Positions 44,214 through 52,293 of a DNA stretch of 64,000 nt are shown here, piece after piece. A program made the position numbers and the translations under genes. The first letter of the stretch is position 1, and every line of letters starts with the position of its first letter. Source of the DNA: Nocardioides szechwanensis (GTDB taxonomy: Bacteria > Actinomycetota > Actinomycetes > Propionibacteriales > Nocardioidaceae); NCBI RefSeq assembly GCF_900103935.1, contig NZ_FNIC01000004.1, forward strand, positions 310,001-374,000, in the 5' to 3' direction. Below the pieces are notes generated by a model. The model was not told the origin of the DNA and ran no database searches. It worked only from the letters and a program-made list of their open reading frames with translations.

Positions 44214-44714
44214 GTGGCCACGCAGATGACGCCCGAGGAGCTGGAGAAGCGCAAGAAGGCGCTGGCCAACCCGACGACGGCCAAGGTCATCAAGTACATG
44301 GCCCGGGCGCAGGTGCGCGTCTTCAAGCTGACCGGCGGCCGGATCGGCAGCAAGTGGCGCATCGGCGCGGGGTTCCGCAAGCCGGTGCCGACGCTGCTGC
44401 TCGAGCACGTGGGCCGCAAGTCGGGCACCCGGTTCGTGACGCCGCTGCTCTACCTCGTCGACGGCCGCAACGTGGTCGTGGTCGCGTCCCAGGGCGGGCT
44501 GCCGAAGAACCCGCAGTGGTACCCCAACCTGGTCGCCAACCCCGACACGACGGTCCAGATCCGGACCGAGAAGCGGGCCGTGCGCGCGCACACCGCCTCG
44601 CCCGAGGAGCGCGCCGAGCTGTGGCCCAAGCTGGTCGAGCTGTACGCCGACTTCGAGGTCTACCAGCAGTGCACCGACCGCGTGATCCCCGTGGTCGTCC
44701 TCGAGCCGCGCTGA
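44214..44714 (+). CDS. Deazaflavin (F420)-dependent nitroreductase family protein
   Basis: A 166-residue split-barrel protein from GTG 44214; ATG 44226 (MTPEELEKRKKALANPTTAK) is the alternative. KPVPTLLLEHVGRKSGTRFV, TPLLYLVDGRNVVVVASQGG and NPQWYPNLVANPDTTVQIRT are the Ddn/DUF385 family core that binds F420. Likely reduces an unsaturated or quinone-type substrate. It is transcribed with the SnoaL-like gene and should belong to the same catabolic module as the divergent operon. Confidence 0.9.
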   Translation: MATQMTPEELEKRKKALANPTTAKVIKYMARAQVRVFKLTGGRIGSKWRIGAGFRKPVPTLLLEHVGRKSGTRFVTPLLYLVDGRNVVVVASQGGLPKNPQWYPNLVANPDTTVQIRTEKRAVRAHTASPEERAELWPKLVELYADFEVYQQCTDRVIPVVVLEPR

Positions 44715-44816
44715 CCCTCGGTCCCTGGGTGGGCCTCGGCGCCGGGCCGGGCGTTTGGTCGGTTTGACCCTGTCCTCGACAATGGGGCGAACGCACCAAG
44801 CCCAGGGAGCAGAGAC

Positions 44817-45404
44817 GTGGCCGAGGAAGACGACCGACCGACGCGAGGCTCCGGCGACGGTCACCCCGTGCTGACCGGCCTGATCGCGCTGGTGGCGGTC
44901 GCCGTCACCGTCGGGCTCATCCTGGGCGGCGGCGCGCTGGCCGCGACCCGCGTGCTGGGCATCGGTGGCGACACCGAGGCCACCGACACCTCCACCACCA
45001 GCGAGGAGTCGATGTACCTGCCGAAGCCGGAGCCGACCCAGTCGGAGTCCGGCCCCCTGATCACGCTCGAGCCCGACCCGGAGGGCCCGGTCAGCTCGCT
45101 GCCGACCGACGAGACCTCCGAGGCCGAGCCGGAGACCAAGATCGCGCTGTCGGCCGACCAGACCGAGGTCGGCTCGATGGAGCGGATCTACCTCACCGGC
45201 ACCTACCCGGGCGGCGAGGGCGCGATCCTCCAGGTGCAGCAGTGGGAGGGCGGCGCCTGGGGCGAGTTCCCGGTGACCGCGTCGGTCAGCAACGAGACGT
45301 TCACGACCTACATCCAGACCAGCCAGACCGGCAAGAACCGGTTCCGCGTGGTCGACACCGACACCGGTGAGGCGTCCAACGAGATCCGGGTGACGATCAG
45401 CTGA
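44817..45404 (+). CDS. Membrane-anchored protein with Ig-like outer domain
   Basis: A 195-residue protein from GTG 44817, with GGGAG eight bases upstream. Residues 17-44 form a single membrane helix (HPVLTGLIALVAVAVTVGLI). A Ser/Thr/Glu/Pro-rich stalk follows, and residues about 105-195 look like an Ig-type or bacterial surface beta domain (SADQTEVGSMERIYLTGTYP, LQVQQWEGGAWGEFPVTASV, FTTYIQTSQTGKNRFRVVDT). It should sit on the outer face of the membrane. Function unknown. Confidence 0.75.
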   Translation: MAEEDDRPTRGSGDGHPVLTGLIALVAVAVTVGLILGGGALAATRVLGIGGDTEATDTSTTSEESMYLPKPEPTQSESGPLITLEPDPEGPVSSLPTDETSEAEPETKIALSADQTEVGSMERIYLTGTYPGGEGAILQVQQWEGGAWGEFPVTASVSNETFTTYIQTSQTGKNRFRVVDTDTGEASNEIRVTIS

Positions 45405-46611
45405 CCCGGCTGACCCTGCTGAGGTCGGCGCGCCGGGTCCAGTAGCCCACCCACGCGGTGCCCGCGAGCCCGAGCAGGCCGATCACCACGCTGGCCGTGG
45501 CCAGCGGCGCCGCGACGGCGACCGCCGCCACCAGCAGCGGCCCACCGGAGTTGCCGATGTCGCCGCACAGGCGCCAGCCGCCCAGGAACTGCGAACGACC
45601 CATGGCCGGCGCCGCGTCCGCGCCCAGGGTCATCACGATCCCGGAGCCCAGGCCGTTGCCGAGCGCGATCAGGGCGACGACCGCCGCCAGCCCCCAGATC
45701 GACGTGGCCAGGGGGAGGACCAGGCAGCCGGCCGCGGTGGTCAGTACGACGGGGACCGCGACGACGGTCCGCCCGTAGTGGTCCATGAGCCAGCCGCCGG
45801 GGAAGAAGAAGGCGATGTCGACGGCGGCGGCCAAGGCGAAGATCAGCGAGGTGTCGCTGGGGGACAGCCCGATGTGCTCGGCCCAGAGCGGCAGCAGCCC
45901 GTTGCGCACCGACCGGGACGCGGAGATCACCACGACCGCCAGGCCGAGCGTGAGCAGGGTGGCGCGGTGGGCGGCGAGGACGGACCACACGCTGGCGTGC
46001 CCGGCCGCGCCCTGCTCGGCGCGGCCCTCCGACCCCAGGTCCGGCATCAGCCGGGCCATCAGGGCGGCGACGAGGGAGAGCCCGGCGGCCAGCACGAAGG
46101 CCGCGCGCAGGTCGTAGAGGTGGATCAGCCCGGCGCCGAGCAGCGGGCCGATCAGGATCCCGACCCGGTGCGAGCCGCCCAGCGCGGCCAGCGCGCGGGC
46201 GCGGTGGCTGAGCGGCACCGCGTCGATCATGAAGCCCTGGCGGGCGATCAGGAACGCGGTCCAGCTCATCCCGCTCAGCATCGCCGCCGTCGCCAGCAAC
46301 GCGACCGACGTACTGGCTGCGGCGCTGAGCATCGCGACCGCCTCGACCACCCCCGCGATGGCCAGGGTGCGGGGCTCGCCGATGCGGGCGACGACCGCAC
46401 CGGCCGGCAGCGAGCCGAGCAGCATGCCGACGCCCAGCAGGGCGACCACCAGGGCGGCCGTGCTGACGTCGGCTCCCAGGTCCCTCGCGCGGAGCGCGAG
46501 GACGGGCATCACCGCACCGTGGCCGGAGGAGCTGACGATCGCAGGGGCGTAGGCAGTGAGGGCGACGTCGCGGAGACGGAAGGTCGGGGGAGCCGGGGGG
46601 CGCGGTTGCAC
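45397..46611 (-). CDS. MFS transporter, 12-TM type
   Basis: A 404-residue major facilitator from GTG 46611 (MQPRPPAPPTFRLRDVALTA). This start lies about 100 bases inside the preceding EamA gene; a later ATG (MPVLALRARDLGADV) would cost the first membrane helix. Recognisable MFS loop: GAVVARIGEPRTLAIAGVVE after TM2 and PGGWLMDHYGRTVVAVPVVL in the second half, with GRSQFLGGWRLCGDIGNSGG-like TM segments. Substrate unknown. The stop overlaps the convergent Ig-like gene by eight bases. Confidence 0.85.
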   Translation of the reverse strand: MQPRPPAPPTFRLRDVALTAYAPAIVSSSGHGAVMPVLALRARDLGADVSTAALVVALLGVGMLLGSLPAGAVVARIGEPRTLAIAGVVEAVAMLSAAASTSVALLATAAMLSGMSWTAFLIARQGFMIDAVPLSHRARALAALGGSHRVGILIGPLLGAGLIHLYDLRAAFVLAAGLSLVAALMARLMPDLGSEGRAEQGAAGHASVWSVLAAHRATLLTLGLAVVVISASRSVRNGLLPLWAEHIGLSPSDTSLIFALAAAVDIAFFFPGGWLMDHYGRTVVAVPVVLTTAAGCLVLPLATSIWGLAAVVALIALGNGLGSGIVMTLGADAAPAMGRSQFLGGWRLCGDIGNSGGPLLVAAVAVAAPLATASVVIGLLGLAGTAWVGYWTRRADLSRVSRVS

Positions 46612-47483
46612 CCGCCTGATTCTCCCTGACGCCGTCGGGCGCCGGCCTGCCCGGCCACCACGCCACCGAGCACGAGCAGCATCCCCAGCGCCTGCGTCCA
46701 GCCGAACAGCTCGCCGGCGACCAGGACGCCCAGGGACGTGCCGACGACGGGGTTGAGGAGCCCGACCAGCGACACCGCACCGGCGGGCAGCATCGCCAGG
46801 CCGTGGAACCAGCAGACGTAGGCGAGCACGGTGCCGACGCCGGCCAGCCATACGAACCCGGTGGCGGCGTCGACGTCGATCGCGGGGGGAGCCCCCTCGA
46901 CGACCAGCGCCACGGGCACCAGGGCCAGGCCGCCGACCACGAGCTGCCAGGACACGAGCGTGCGCATGTCGACCGGCGCCGGCCACCGCTTGACGAGGAC
47001 GAAGCCGAGTGCCGAGACCAGGACCGAGGCGAACGCGGCGACCAGTCCCAGGACCGAGACCTCGCCGGGGGCCCGGGCCAGGAGCAGGGCGACGCCGACC
47101 AGACCCACGAGCGCGGCGCCGACGCGGACGGCGCCGGCCCGCTCGCGGATCACCAGCCAGGCAAGCGCCATCACGGCGAGCGGCGACGTGGCCTGGAGGG
47201 TCGAGGCCAGGCCGCCGGGCAGCTCGTACGCGGCCAGGAAGAGCAGCGGGAAGAAGAGCCCGATGTTGCACAGCCCCAGCAGCGTGGCGCGCCACCACCA
47301 GTCGCCGCGCGGGAGCCGGCGGCGGAAGGCCAGGATCAGCAGTCCGGCCGGCAGGGCGCGGACGACCGACGAGAAGAGCGGCCGGTCTGGCGGCAGAAGC
47401 TCGGCGGTGACGAGGTACGTCGTACCCCAGGCGACGGGGGCGACAGCGGTGATCAGCAGCGCTCGCCGGGAGATAGTTTCCAT
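46509..47483 (-). CDS. EamA family transporter
   Basis: A 324-residue DMT-superfamily exporter with ten hydrophobic segments from ATG 47483 (METISRRALLITAVAPVAWG). Two EamA repeats: WGTTYLVTAELLPPDRPLFS ... LASTLQATSPLAVMALAWLV, and FVLVKRWPAPVDMRTLVSWQ ... GAVSLVGLLNPVVGTSLGVL. The last 45 residues (from QAGARRRQG) are polar, Pro/Ser-rich and overlap the start of the MFS gene in another frame. It is divergent from a MarR gene with 40 bases between, so that regulator probably controls it. Confidence 0.88.
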   Translation of the reverse strand: METISRRALLITAVAPVAWGTTYLVTAELLPPDRPLFSSVVRALPAGLLILAFRRRLPRGDWWWRATLLGLCNIGLFFPLLFLAAYELPGGLASTLQATSPLAVMALAWLVIRERAGAVRVGAALVGLVGVALLLARAPGEVSVLGLVAAFASVLVSALGFVLVKRWPAPVDMRTLVSWQLVVGGLALVPVALVVEGAPPAIDVDAATGFVWLAGVGTVLAYVCWFHGLAMLPAGAVSLVGLLNPVVGTSLGVLVAGELFGWTQALGMLLVLGGVVAGQAGARRRQGESGGCNRAPRLPRPSVSATSPSLPTPLRSSAPPATVR

Positions 47484-47523
47484 GGAAGAGATAATATCTT
47501 CCGAGTCAGATATATTCCATCCC
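47484..47523. promoter_or_regulatory. Divergent MarR/EamA promoter region with operator
   Basis: GGAAGA (47484-47489) and TCTTCC (47497-47502) form an imperfect 19-base palindrome. TATATT (47511-47516) lies seven bases before the marR ATG, and TATTAT on the minus strand (47497-47492) lies eight bases before the eamA ATG. Both mRNAs may be leaderless, with the palindrome covering the eamA -10. An AT-rich patch stands out in this GC-rich DNA. Confidence 0.5.
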
Positions 47524-48027
47524 ATGTCAGGGCAGCAGGAGCTCGACCACGTCGGCCGGATCATGGCGCAGTGGGCCGTCGAGCGCCCCGACGTCGACGT
47601 CTCGCCGCAGGGCATCATCGGCCGGCTGCACCGGCTGGCGATCCAGCTGGACGAGGAGCTGCGTCCGGTCTTCGCCGCGGCCGGGCTCTCCGACGGCGAC
47701 TTCGACGTGCTGGCCGCCCTGCGGCGTTCCGGTGCGCCGTACGAGCTGTCGCCCGGCCAGATCGCCGAGACCACGATGGTGACCTCGGGAGCGGTCACCA
47801 AGCGCCTCGACCGGCTCGAGGGCGCGGGGCTGGTGTCGCGCCGGACCAGTGCGGCGGACGGACGCGGTCGCCGGGTGCGGCTCACCGAGCGCGGCCGGAC
47901 GCTGGTGGACGACGTCTTCGAGAAGCACATGGCCAACGAGCACCTGCTGCTCGCGTCGTTCAGCGACCTCGAACGATCGCGGTTGGCGCACCTGCTGGAG
48001 GCCTGGGGTCGCGCGCTCGGGGCGTGA
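47524..48027 (+). CDS. MarR family transcriptional regulator
   Basis: A 167-residue regulator from ATG 47524 (MSGQQELDHVGRIMAQWAVE). The winged helix-turn-helix spans GDFDVLAALRRSGAPYELSP, GQIAETTMVTSGAVTKRLDR, LEGAGLVSRRTSAADGRGRR, and VRLTERGRTLVDDVFEKHM. It probably represses itself and the divergent EamA exporter through the palindrome between them and responds to a small aromatic or drug. The lipoprotein gene downstream starts 13 bases after its stop. Confidence 0.93.
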   Translation: MSGQQELDHVGRIMAQWAVERPDVDVSPQGIIGRLHRLAIQLDEELRPVFAAAGLSDGDFDVLAALRRSGAPYELSPGQIAETTMVTSGAVTKRLDRLEGAGLVSRRTSAADGRGRRVRLTERGRTLVDDVFEKHMANEHLLLASFSDLERSRLAHLLEAWGRALGA

Positions 48028-48040
48028 CACCATCGGCGAC

Positions 48041-48619
48041 ATGACACGAGTCCGTCCGCTGCTCGCCGGCGTGCTGGCCGTCTGCCTCGGTGGGCTGGCC
48101 GGGTGCGGCGACGACGAGCCGGACCGCGCTGAGGCGCCCGACGTGTCGAGCAGCGTCGCGCCGGCATCCCCGGTCGAGCTCCGCGTGGTGCTCGCGACCG
48201 ACCTCGAGCCGCCGCCCGACTCGCAGGTCTTGCAGCAGTTCGACAACCTCGACTGCGACGCGGCCCCCGCGGAGGTGGCGGCGGACGAGCCGCTGGCCAC
48301 GTGCGACGACGCCGGCGTGAAGTACAGCCTGGAGCCGGCCCGCATCGTCGGCGGGATCGAGTCGGCCTCCGCCGGCATCCCCGAGGGTAAGGAGGCCTGG
48401 GTGGTGACCCTCGACCTCGACGCCGAGGCCACCCGCACGTTCGCCGACCTCACCGCCGAGCTCGCCGTGAGCCGGCTCCAGGTCGCGGTGGTGGTCGACG
48501 GCCGCGTCGTGACCGCGCCGCTGGTCCAGGCCCCGATCGCGGACGGACGCCTCCAGATCGCCGCCGACCTCACCGAGGAGTCGGCCACCGCGCTGGCCGA
48601 CCGGCTAGCGCAGGGCTGA
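48041..48619 (+). CDS. Lipoprotein with SecD P1-like domain
   Basis: A 192-residue protein from ATG 48041 with a lipoprotein signal (VLAVCLGGLAGC). The mature part has DNLDCDAAPAEVAADEPLAT, CDDAGVKYSLEPARIVGGIE, SASAGIPEGKEAWVVTLDLD, then [60 protein letters not shown]. The second half closely recalls the P1 head region of SecD (the VDGxVxSAPxIxxxIxGGxxxIxGxFT type). SecD itself carries this domain between membrane helices; here it stands alone on a lipid anchor. Role unknown; may assist protein export or be a binding protein. Confidence 0.8.
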   Translation: MTRVRPLLAGVLAVCLGGLAGCGDDEPDRAEAPDVSSSVAPASPVELRVVLATDLEPPPDSQVLQQFDNLDCDAAPAEVAADEPLATCDDAGVKYSLEPARIVGGIESASAGIPEGKEAWVVTLDLDAEATRTFADLTAELAVSRLQVAVVVDGRVVTAPLVQAPIADGRLQIAADLTEESATALADRLAQG

Positions 48620-48628
48620 CCCGGTCGC

Positions 48629-49462
48629 TCAGCCCAGGGTCTCGGGGTTGGGTCCGATCCGGCCGGCCTCACCCCGGTCGAGCGCGGTGATCTCGGCGAC
48701 CTCGACCGGTGAGAGCTGGAAGTCGAAGATGTCGAAGTTCTCGCGCATCCGCTCCTCGCGCATGGACTTGGGGAAGACCACGTCGCGACGCTCGAGGTGC
48801 CAGCGCAGCGTGACCTGCGAGGGGGTCTTGCCGTGGCGCTTGGCGATCCGCTGGATGACCTCGTCGTCGTTGACCTTGCCGCGCGCGATCGGCGACCACG
48901 CCTCGACGGTGATGCCGTGCGCGTGGGAGGCGGCGCGCACGTCGTCGTTGGCGAGGTAGGGATGCGCCTCGATCTGGTTCACGGCCGGGATCTCGCCGGT
49001 CTCGCCGATGATCCGGTCGAGGTGCTCGGCGTGGAAGTTGGAGACCCCCACCGACCGGGCGCGGCCCTCGGCCCGGAGCTCGGTCATGGCCTTCCAGGTC
49101 GACACGTAGTCGCCGTCGTACGACGTGGGCAGCGGCCAGTGGATGAGGAACAGGTCGACGTGGTCGAGGCCGAGGCGGGCCAGCGACTCGTCGAAGCTGC
49201 GCCGTACGTCGTCGGGCCGGTGGTTGCCGTTGTCGAGCTTGGTCGTGACGTACAGCTCGTCGCGCGGGATGCCGGAGGAGGCGATCGCCTGGCCGACGCC
49301 CTCCTCGTTGCCGTACATCTGCGCGGTGTCGATGTGGCGGTAGCCGATGTCGAGCGCGGTCCCCACGGTGGCCGCGGTCTGCGCCGCCGGCACCTGGAAT
49401 ACGCCGAAGCCGAGCTGGGGGATGGAGGTCTGGTCGTTGAGGGTGATCGTGGGAACGGTCAT
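48629..49462 (-). CDS. Aldo/keto reductase
   Basis: A 277-residue NADPH-dependent TIM-barrel reductase, 2,5-diketo-gluconate reductase type. Start MTVPTITLNDQTSIPQLGFG; catalytic Asp and Tyr in GYRHIDTAQMYGNEEGVGQA, Lys in YVTTKLDNGN, His in LFLIHWPLP. NADP-binding end: ARGKVND, VFPKSMREERMRENFDIFDF. Substrate is a small carbonyl, not identifiable. The gene ends nine bases from the end of the convergent SecD-like lipoprotein gene and is divergent from the NUDIX gene. Confidence 0.94.
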   Translation of the reverse strand: MTVPTITLNDQTSIPQLGFGVFQVPAAQTAATVGTALDIGYRHIDTAQMYGNEEGVGQAIASSGIPRDELYVTTKLDNGNHRPDDVRRSFDESLARLGLDHVDLFLIHWPLPTSYDGDYVSTWKAMTELRAEGRARSVGVSNFHAEHLDRIIGETGEIPAVNQIEAHPYLANDDVRAASHAHGITVEAWSPIARGKVNDDEVIQRIAKRHGKTPSQVTLRWHLERRDVVFPKSMREERMRENFDIFDFQLSPVEVAEITALDRGEAGRIGPNPETLG

Positions 49463-49508
49463 AGGGGCCTGTAACCCGCCCGGTGCTCAGGTATTCCATG
49501 ATGGGCCG

Positions 49509-49946
49509 ATGGAGTTCACCGACTACGACACCCGCCTCGCCGCCTACGCCGTGGTCGTGGACGACGACGAGCGGGTGCTCCTCGCGCTCTGGAACGAGGC
49601 GGAGGAGGGGCGGTGGGCGCTGCCGGGTGGCGGCGTCGACTTCGAGGAGACCGCCGAGGCGGGTGCGGTCCGGGAGGTGCGCGAGGAGACCGGGTACGAC
49701 GTGGTGCTGGACCGGCTGCTGGGCGTGGACTCCCACGTCATCCCGGTGGAGCGGCGGTTGTCCGACACCGACCGGCCGATGAAGGCCGTGCGCGTCGTCT
49801 ACGCGGCGACGGTCGTGGGCGGTGAGCTGACCCACGAGGTCGACGGCACGACCGACGAGGCCCGCTGGTTCCCGCTCGCCGAGGTCGCCGACCTCCCGCG
49901 GGTCGGGATCGTCGACATCGCGCTCGCCCTCTGGCGCCAGCGGTGA
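49509..49946 (+). CDS. NUDIX hydrolase
   Basis: A 145-residue protein from ATG 49509 (MEFTDYDTRLAAYAVVVDDD). The NUDIX box is complete: GGGVDFEETAEAGAVREVRE followed by ETGY, giving the metal-binding REVREE core. It should hydrolyse a nucleoside diphosphate-linked compound; the loop DSHVIPVERRLSDTDRPMKA does not reveal which. The stop overlaps the GTG of the CapA gene (GTGA), so they are translated together. Confidence 0.94.
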   Translation: MEFTDYDTRLAAYAVVVDDDERVLLALWNEAEEGRWALPGGGVDFEETAEAGAVREVREETGYDVVLDRLLGVDSHVIPVERRLSDTDRPMKAVRVVYAATVVGGELTHEVDGTTDEARWFPLAEVADLPRVGIVDIALALWRQR

Positions 49947-51277
49947 GCCGGCGCGCCGGCGCGGTCGTGGCGGTCGCGGCGGCGGTGCTCGGCCTCGCCG
50001 CGTGCACCGACAGCACCGAGTCGCCGGTCGCCCCCCGGGAGAGCCTGGTGCCCAGCGTCCTCGAGCCTTCGCCGCCCGCTGTCCCACGACCGGAGGAGCC
50101 GCTGGTCGTCATCGGCCACGCCACCGTGCCGCAGCTCGACCTGACGGGGGCCCAGTCGCAGCGGCTGCTGGCCGGCGAGGTCAGCCGGTGGCGAGGCTTC
50201 CGGGTGCTGACCGGTCGCGCGCCGGCCCGACTGGTCCGCGCCGTCGAGCGCGACGCGGGCACCCTGGCCGTCGTACCCGTCTCGGCCGTGGGCCCGACCG
50301 TGATGGCGGCCCGGGTCGACGGCTACGACCCCGTCCGGGACGCCGCCGGGACGGTCGACCTGACGGTGGCCGGCGACGTGATGCTGGTGCGCCGGGTGCC
50401 GGACCCGGCCGCGGCCCTCGCGCCGCTGGCACAGCGGCTGCGCGGCGCCGACCTGACGGTCGGCAACCTCGAGAGCACCCTGTCGCGGGACGGCGAGCCG
50501 ACCCAGGGTGGCGACTCGTTCGGGGGGACGCCGGCGCTGGTCCCGGTGCTGCGCGCGGCCGGCTTCGACGCGGTGTCGCTGGCCAACAACCACGTCGGCG
50601 ACTACGGCGAGGTGGCGCTGCTCGAGACCGTGCGCACCCTGAGGTCGAGCAGTCTGCAGGGCTTCGGAGCGGGCCGCGACCTGGCGTCCGCGGGCCGGGC
50701 GGCGGTGCTGACCCGCGACGGCGTGAGCTTCGCCTTTCTCGGCTTCAACGCGATCGGCGAGACCCCGCAGGCGACGCCCGAGCGGCCCGGCGCCCTCTCG
50801 GTGCGGATGCCGCCGCGCACTGGCCCGCTGGTGCGCAGCGACCTGGACCACGTGGCCGACCTGGTGAGTGAGTACGACGGACTGGCCGACGTGGTCGTGG
50901 TCCTCCCGCACTGGGGTGAGCAGTACGTGCACGAGCCCTGGCAGGTCCAGCGCGACGTGGCCCGCCGCCTCGTCGCCGCCGGCGCCGACCTCGTGGTGGG
51001 CGGCCACCCGCACTGGGTCCAGGGCGTCGAGGCCGTCGACGGCGTGCCCGTCGTGCACTCCCTCGGCAACTTCGTCTTCGACATGGACTACATGGAGCAG
51101 ACCCTCGAGGGCGTCCTGCTCGAGGCCACGTTCTGGGGCAAGGAGCTCAAGGCCGTGCGGTTCGTGCCCTACCGGATGGACACCGAGGCCTTCGCGCCGC
51201 GCGTCGCCCGCGGTGACGCCGGCTCGGCGATCCTGGACGACCTGTGGAGCAGCAGCCGCGGTCCGTGGGCGTCCTGA
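49943..51277 (+). CDS. CapA family lipoprotein
   Basis: A 444-residue lipoprotein from GTG 49943 (MSRRAGAVVAVAAAVLGLAAC). The CapA-type metallophosphatase-like domain starts near residue 135: VDLTVAGDVMLVRRVPDPAA, ADLTVGNLESTLSRDG, AGFDAVSLANNHVGDYGEVA, VVVVLPHWGEQYVHEPWQVQ, DLVVGGHPHWVQGVEAVDGV and VHSLGNFVFDMDY. These carry the D, N, H metal ligands. CapA proteins act in poly-glutamate capsule or cell-surface polymer handling, but the first 130 residues (GEVSRWRGFRVLTG) add a domain like phosphate-binding or PBP-type segments. Polymer capsule genes are absent nearby. Confidence 0.88.
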   Translation: MSRRAGAVVAVAAAVLGLAACTDSTESPVAPRESLVPSVLEPSPPAVPRPEEPLVVIGHATVPQLDLTGAQSQRLLAGEVSRWRGFRVLTGRAPARLVRAVERDAGTLAVVPVSAVGPTVMAARVDGYDPVRDAAGTVDLTVAGDVMLVRRVPDPAAALAPLAQRLRGADLTVGNLESTLSRDGEPTQGGDSFGGTPALVPVLRAAGFDAVSLANNHVGDYGEVALLETVRTLRSSSLQGFGAGRDLASAGRAAVLTRDGVSFAFLGFNAIGETPQATPERPGALSVRMPPRTGPLVRSDLDHVADLVSEYDGLADVVVVLPHWGEQYVHEPWQVQRDVARRLVAAGADLVVGGHPHWVQGVEAVDGVPVVHSLGNFVFDMDYMEQTLEGVLLEATFWGKELKAVRFVPYRMDTEAFAPRVARGDAGSAILDDLWSSSRGPWAS

Positions 51278-51284
51278 GTCCCGG

Positions 51285-52259
51285 TCACCTGAGCCAGGCC
51301 AGCACCGTGCGGGCGGTGCGCTCGAGCTGCGCGCGGTTGACGACGGCCGGCAGGTCGGCGGCCGAGTGGTAGGCGCCGTACGACGTGCCGCCGAGGCGGG
51401 CGCCGGGTAGGCCGTCGCGCACGAACGACCAGTGGTCGCTGGAGTCCTGGCCGGTGTCGAGCACCGTCTCGACGCCGGCGCTGCGGGCCGCCTCGACCAG
51501 GGCGTCGGTGAGGGCGGTGGGCCCGTCGGCCGGCGTACCGACCGGGAGCACGTCGCCGACCCCGACACGGTCCATCGAGACCATGCCGCGCAGCGACTGT
51601 CGCTGCTGCGGCGTCAGCGAGGCGACGTAGGCCCGGGAGCCGTAGTGGTGGTGCGCGTCGCCCTCGCCCCGGGGCTCCTCGGAGCCGAAGGCGACCAGGA
51701 CGACGGGGAGCCTGCTGCGGGTGTCCTGCAGCGCCTCGGCCACCGCGAGCAGGACGCCGATGCCCGACGCGTTGTCCTCGGCGCCGGGCGCCAGGGGGAC
51801 CGTGTCGAGGTGGGCACCGACGGCCAGCCAGGGCTCGCCCGGCTGGAGCTCGCCCTGTGTGGCGATCAGGTTGACCGACGGGCCGGCCTCGACCGGTGCG
51901 TTCCAGGAGTAGCCGGCCGGGGTGGGGAAGCGCTGCCGCTCCACGCTCCACCCGCTCCCGGTGAGCTGCCGCTCGACCCACGCCGCCGCCTCGAAGTAGG
52001 CCTTCGTGGTGCCCGGCCGTGGGCCGATCTCGAGCGCGAGGTGGCGTACGGCGTCCATCGCCGTCCGCACCCGCGCATCGTCGGGGGTGACCCGGGGCGG
52101 CTCGGGCGGTGGCGTCGGGGTCGGGGCTGGCTCGCTCGGGGACTGCGCCTGGGTGGGCCTGGGGTTCGGCGCCGGGTCTGCCGTCGTGTCCGAGGGGGAG
52201 CTGCACGCGGCGATCAGGGCCAGGGTGGCTGCTGCCGCCGCTGCCGTCGCACGCCTCAT
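51285..52259 (-). CDS. M28 family metallopeptidase lipoprotein
   Basis: A 324-residue protein with a lipoprotein signal (MRRATAAAAAATLALIAACS) and a Pro/Thr-rich spacer to about residue 55. Metal-binding segments of M28 aminopeptidases: WLAVGAHLDTVPLAPGAEDN (H, D), AFGSEEPRGEGDAHHHYGSR (catalytic Glu), GMVSMDRVGVGDVLPVG (Asp), and GTSYGAYHSAADLPA (final His). It should release N-terminal amino acids at the cell surface. Convergent with capA (stops 8 bases apart), divergent from dnaK. Confidence 0.92.
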   Translation of the reverse strand: MRRATAAAAAATLALIAACSSPSDTTADPAPNPRPTQAQSPSEPAPTPTPPPEPPRVTPDDARVRTAMDAVRHLALEIGPRPGTTKAYFEAAAWVERQLTGSGWSVERQRFPTPAGYSWNAPVEAGPSVNLIATQGELQPGEPWLAVGAHLDTVPLAPGAEDNASGIGVLLAVAEALQDTRSRLPVVLVAFGSEEPRGEGDAHHHYGSRAYVASLTPQQRQSLRGMVSMDRVGVGDVLPVGTPADGPTALTDALVEAARSAGVETVLDTGQDSSDHWSFVRDGLPGARLGGTSYGAYHSAADLPAVVNRAQLERTARTVLAWLR

Positions 52260-52293
52260 GCCCGCCAGTGTGCCTGCCCGCCGCTCATCGACA

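Noticed and set aside
48629..50087. A longer minus-strand open frame across the aldo/keto reductase and NUDIX genes
   Set aside because: The reductase motifs are in another frame starting at 49462; the longer frame is Arg/Pro-rich with no family match.
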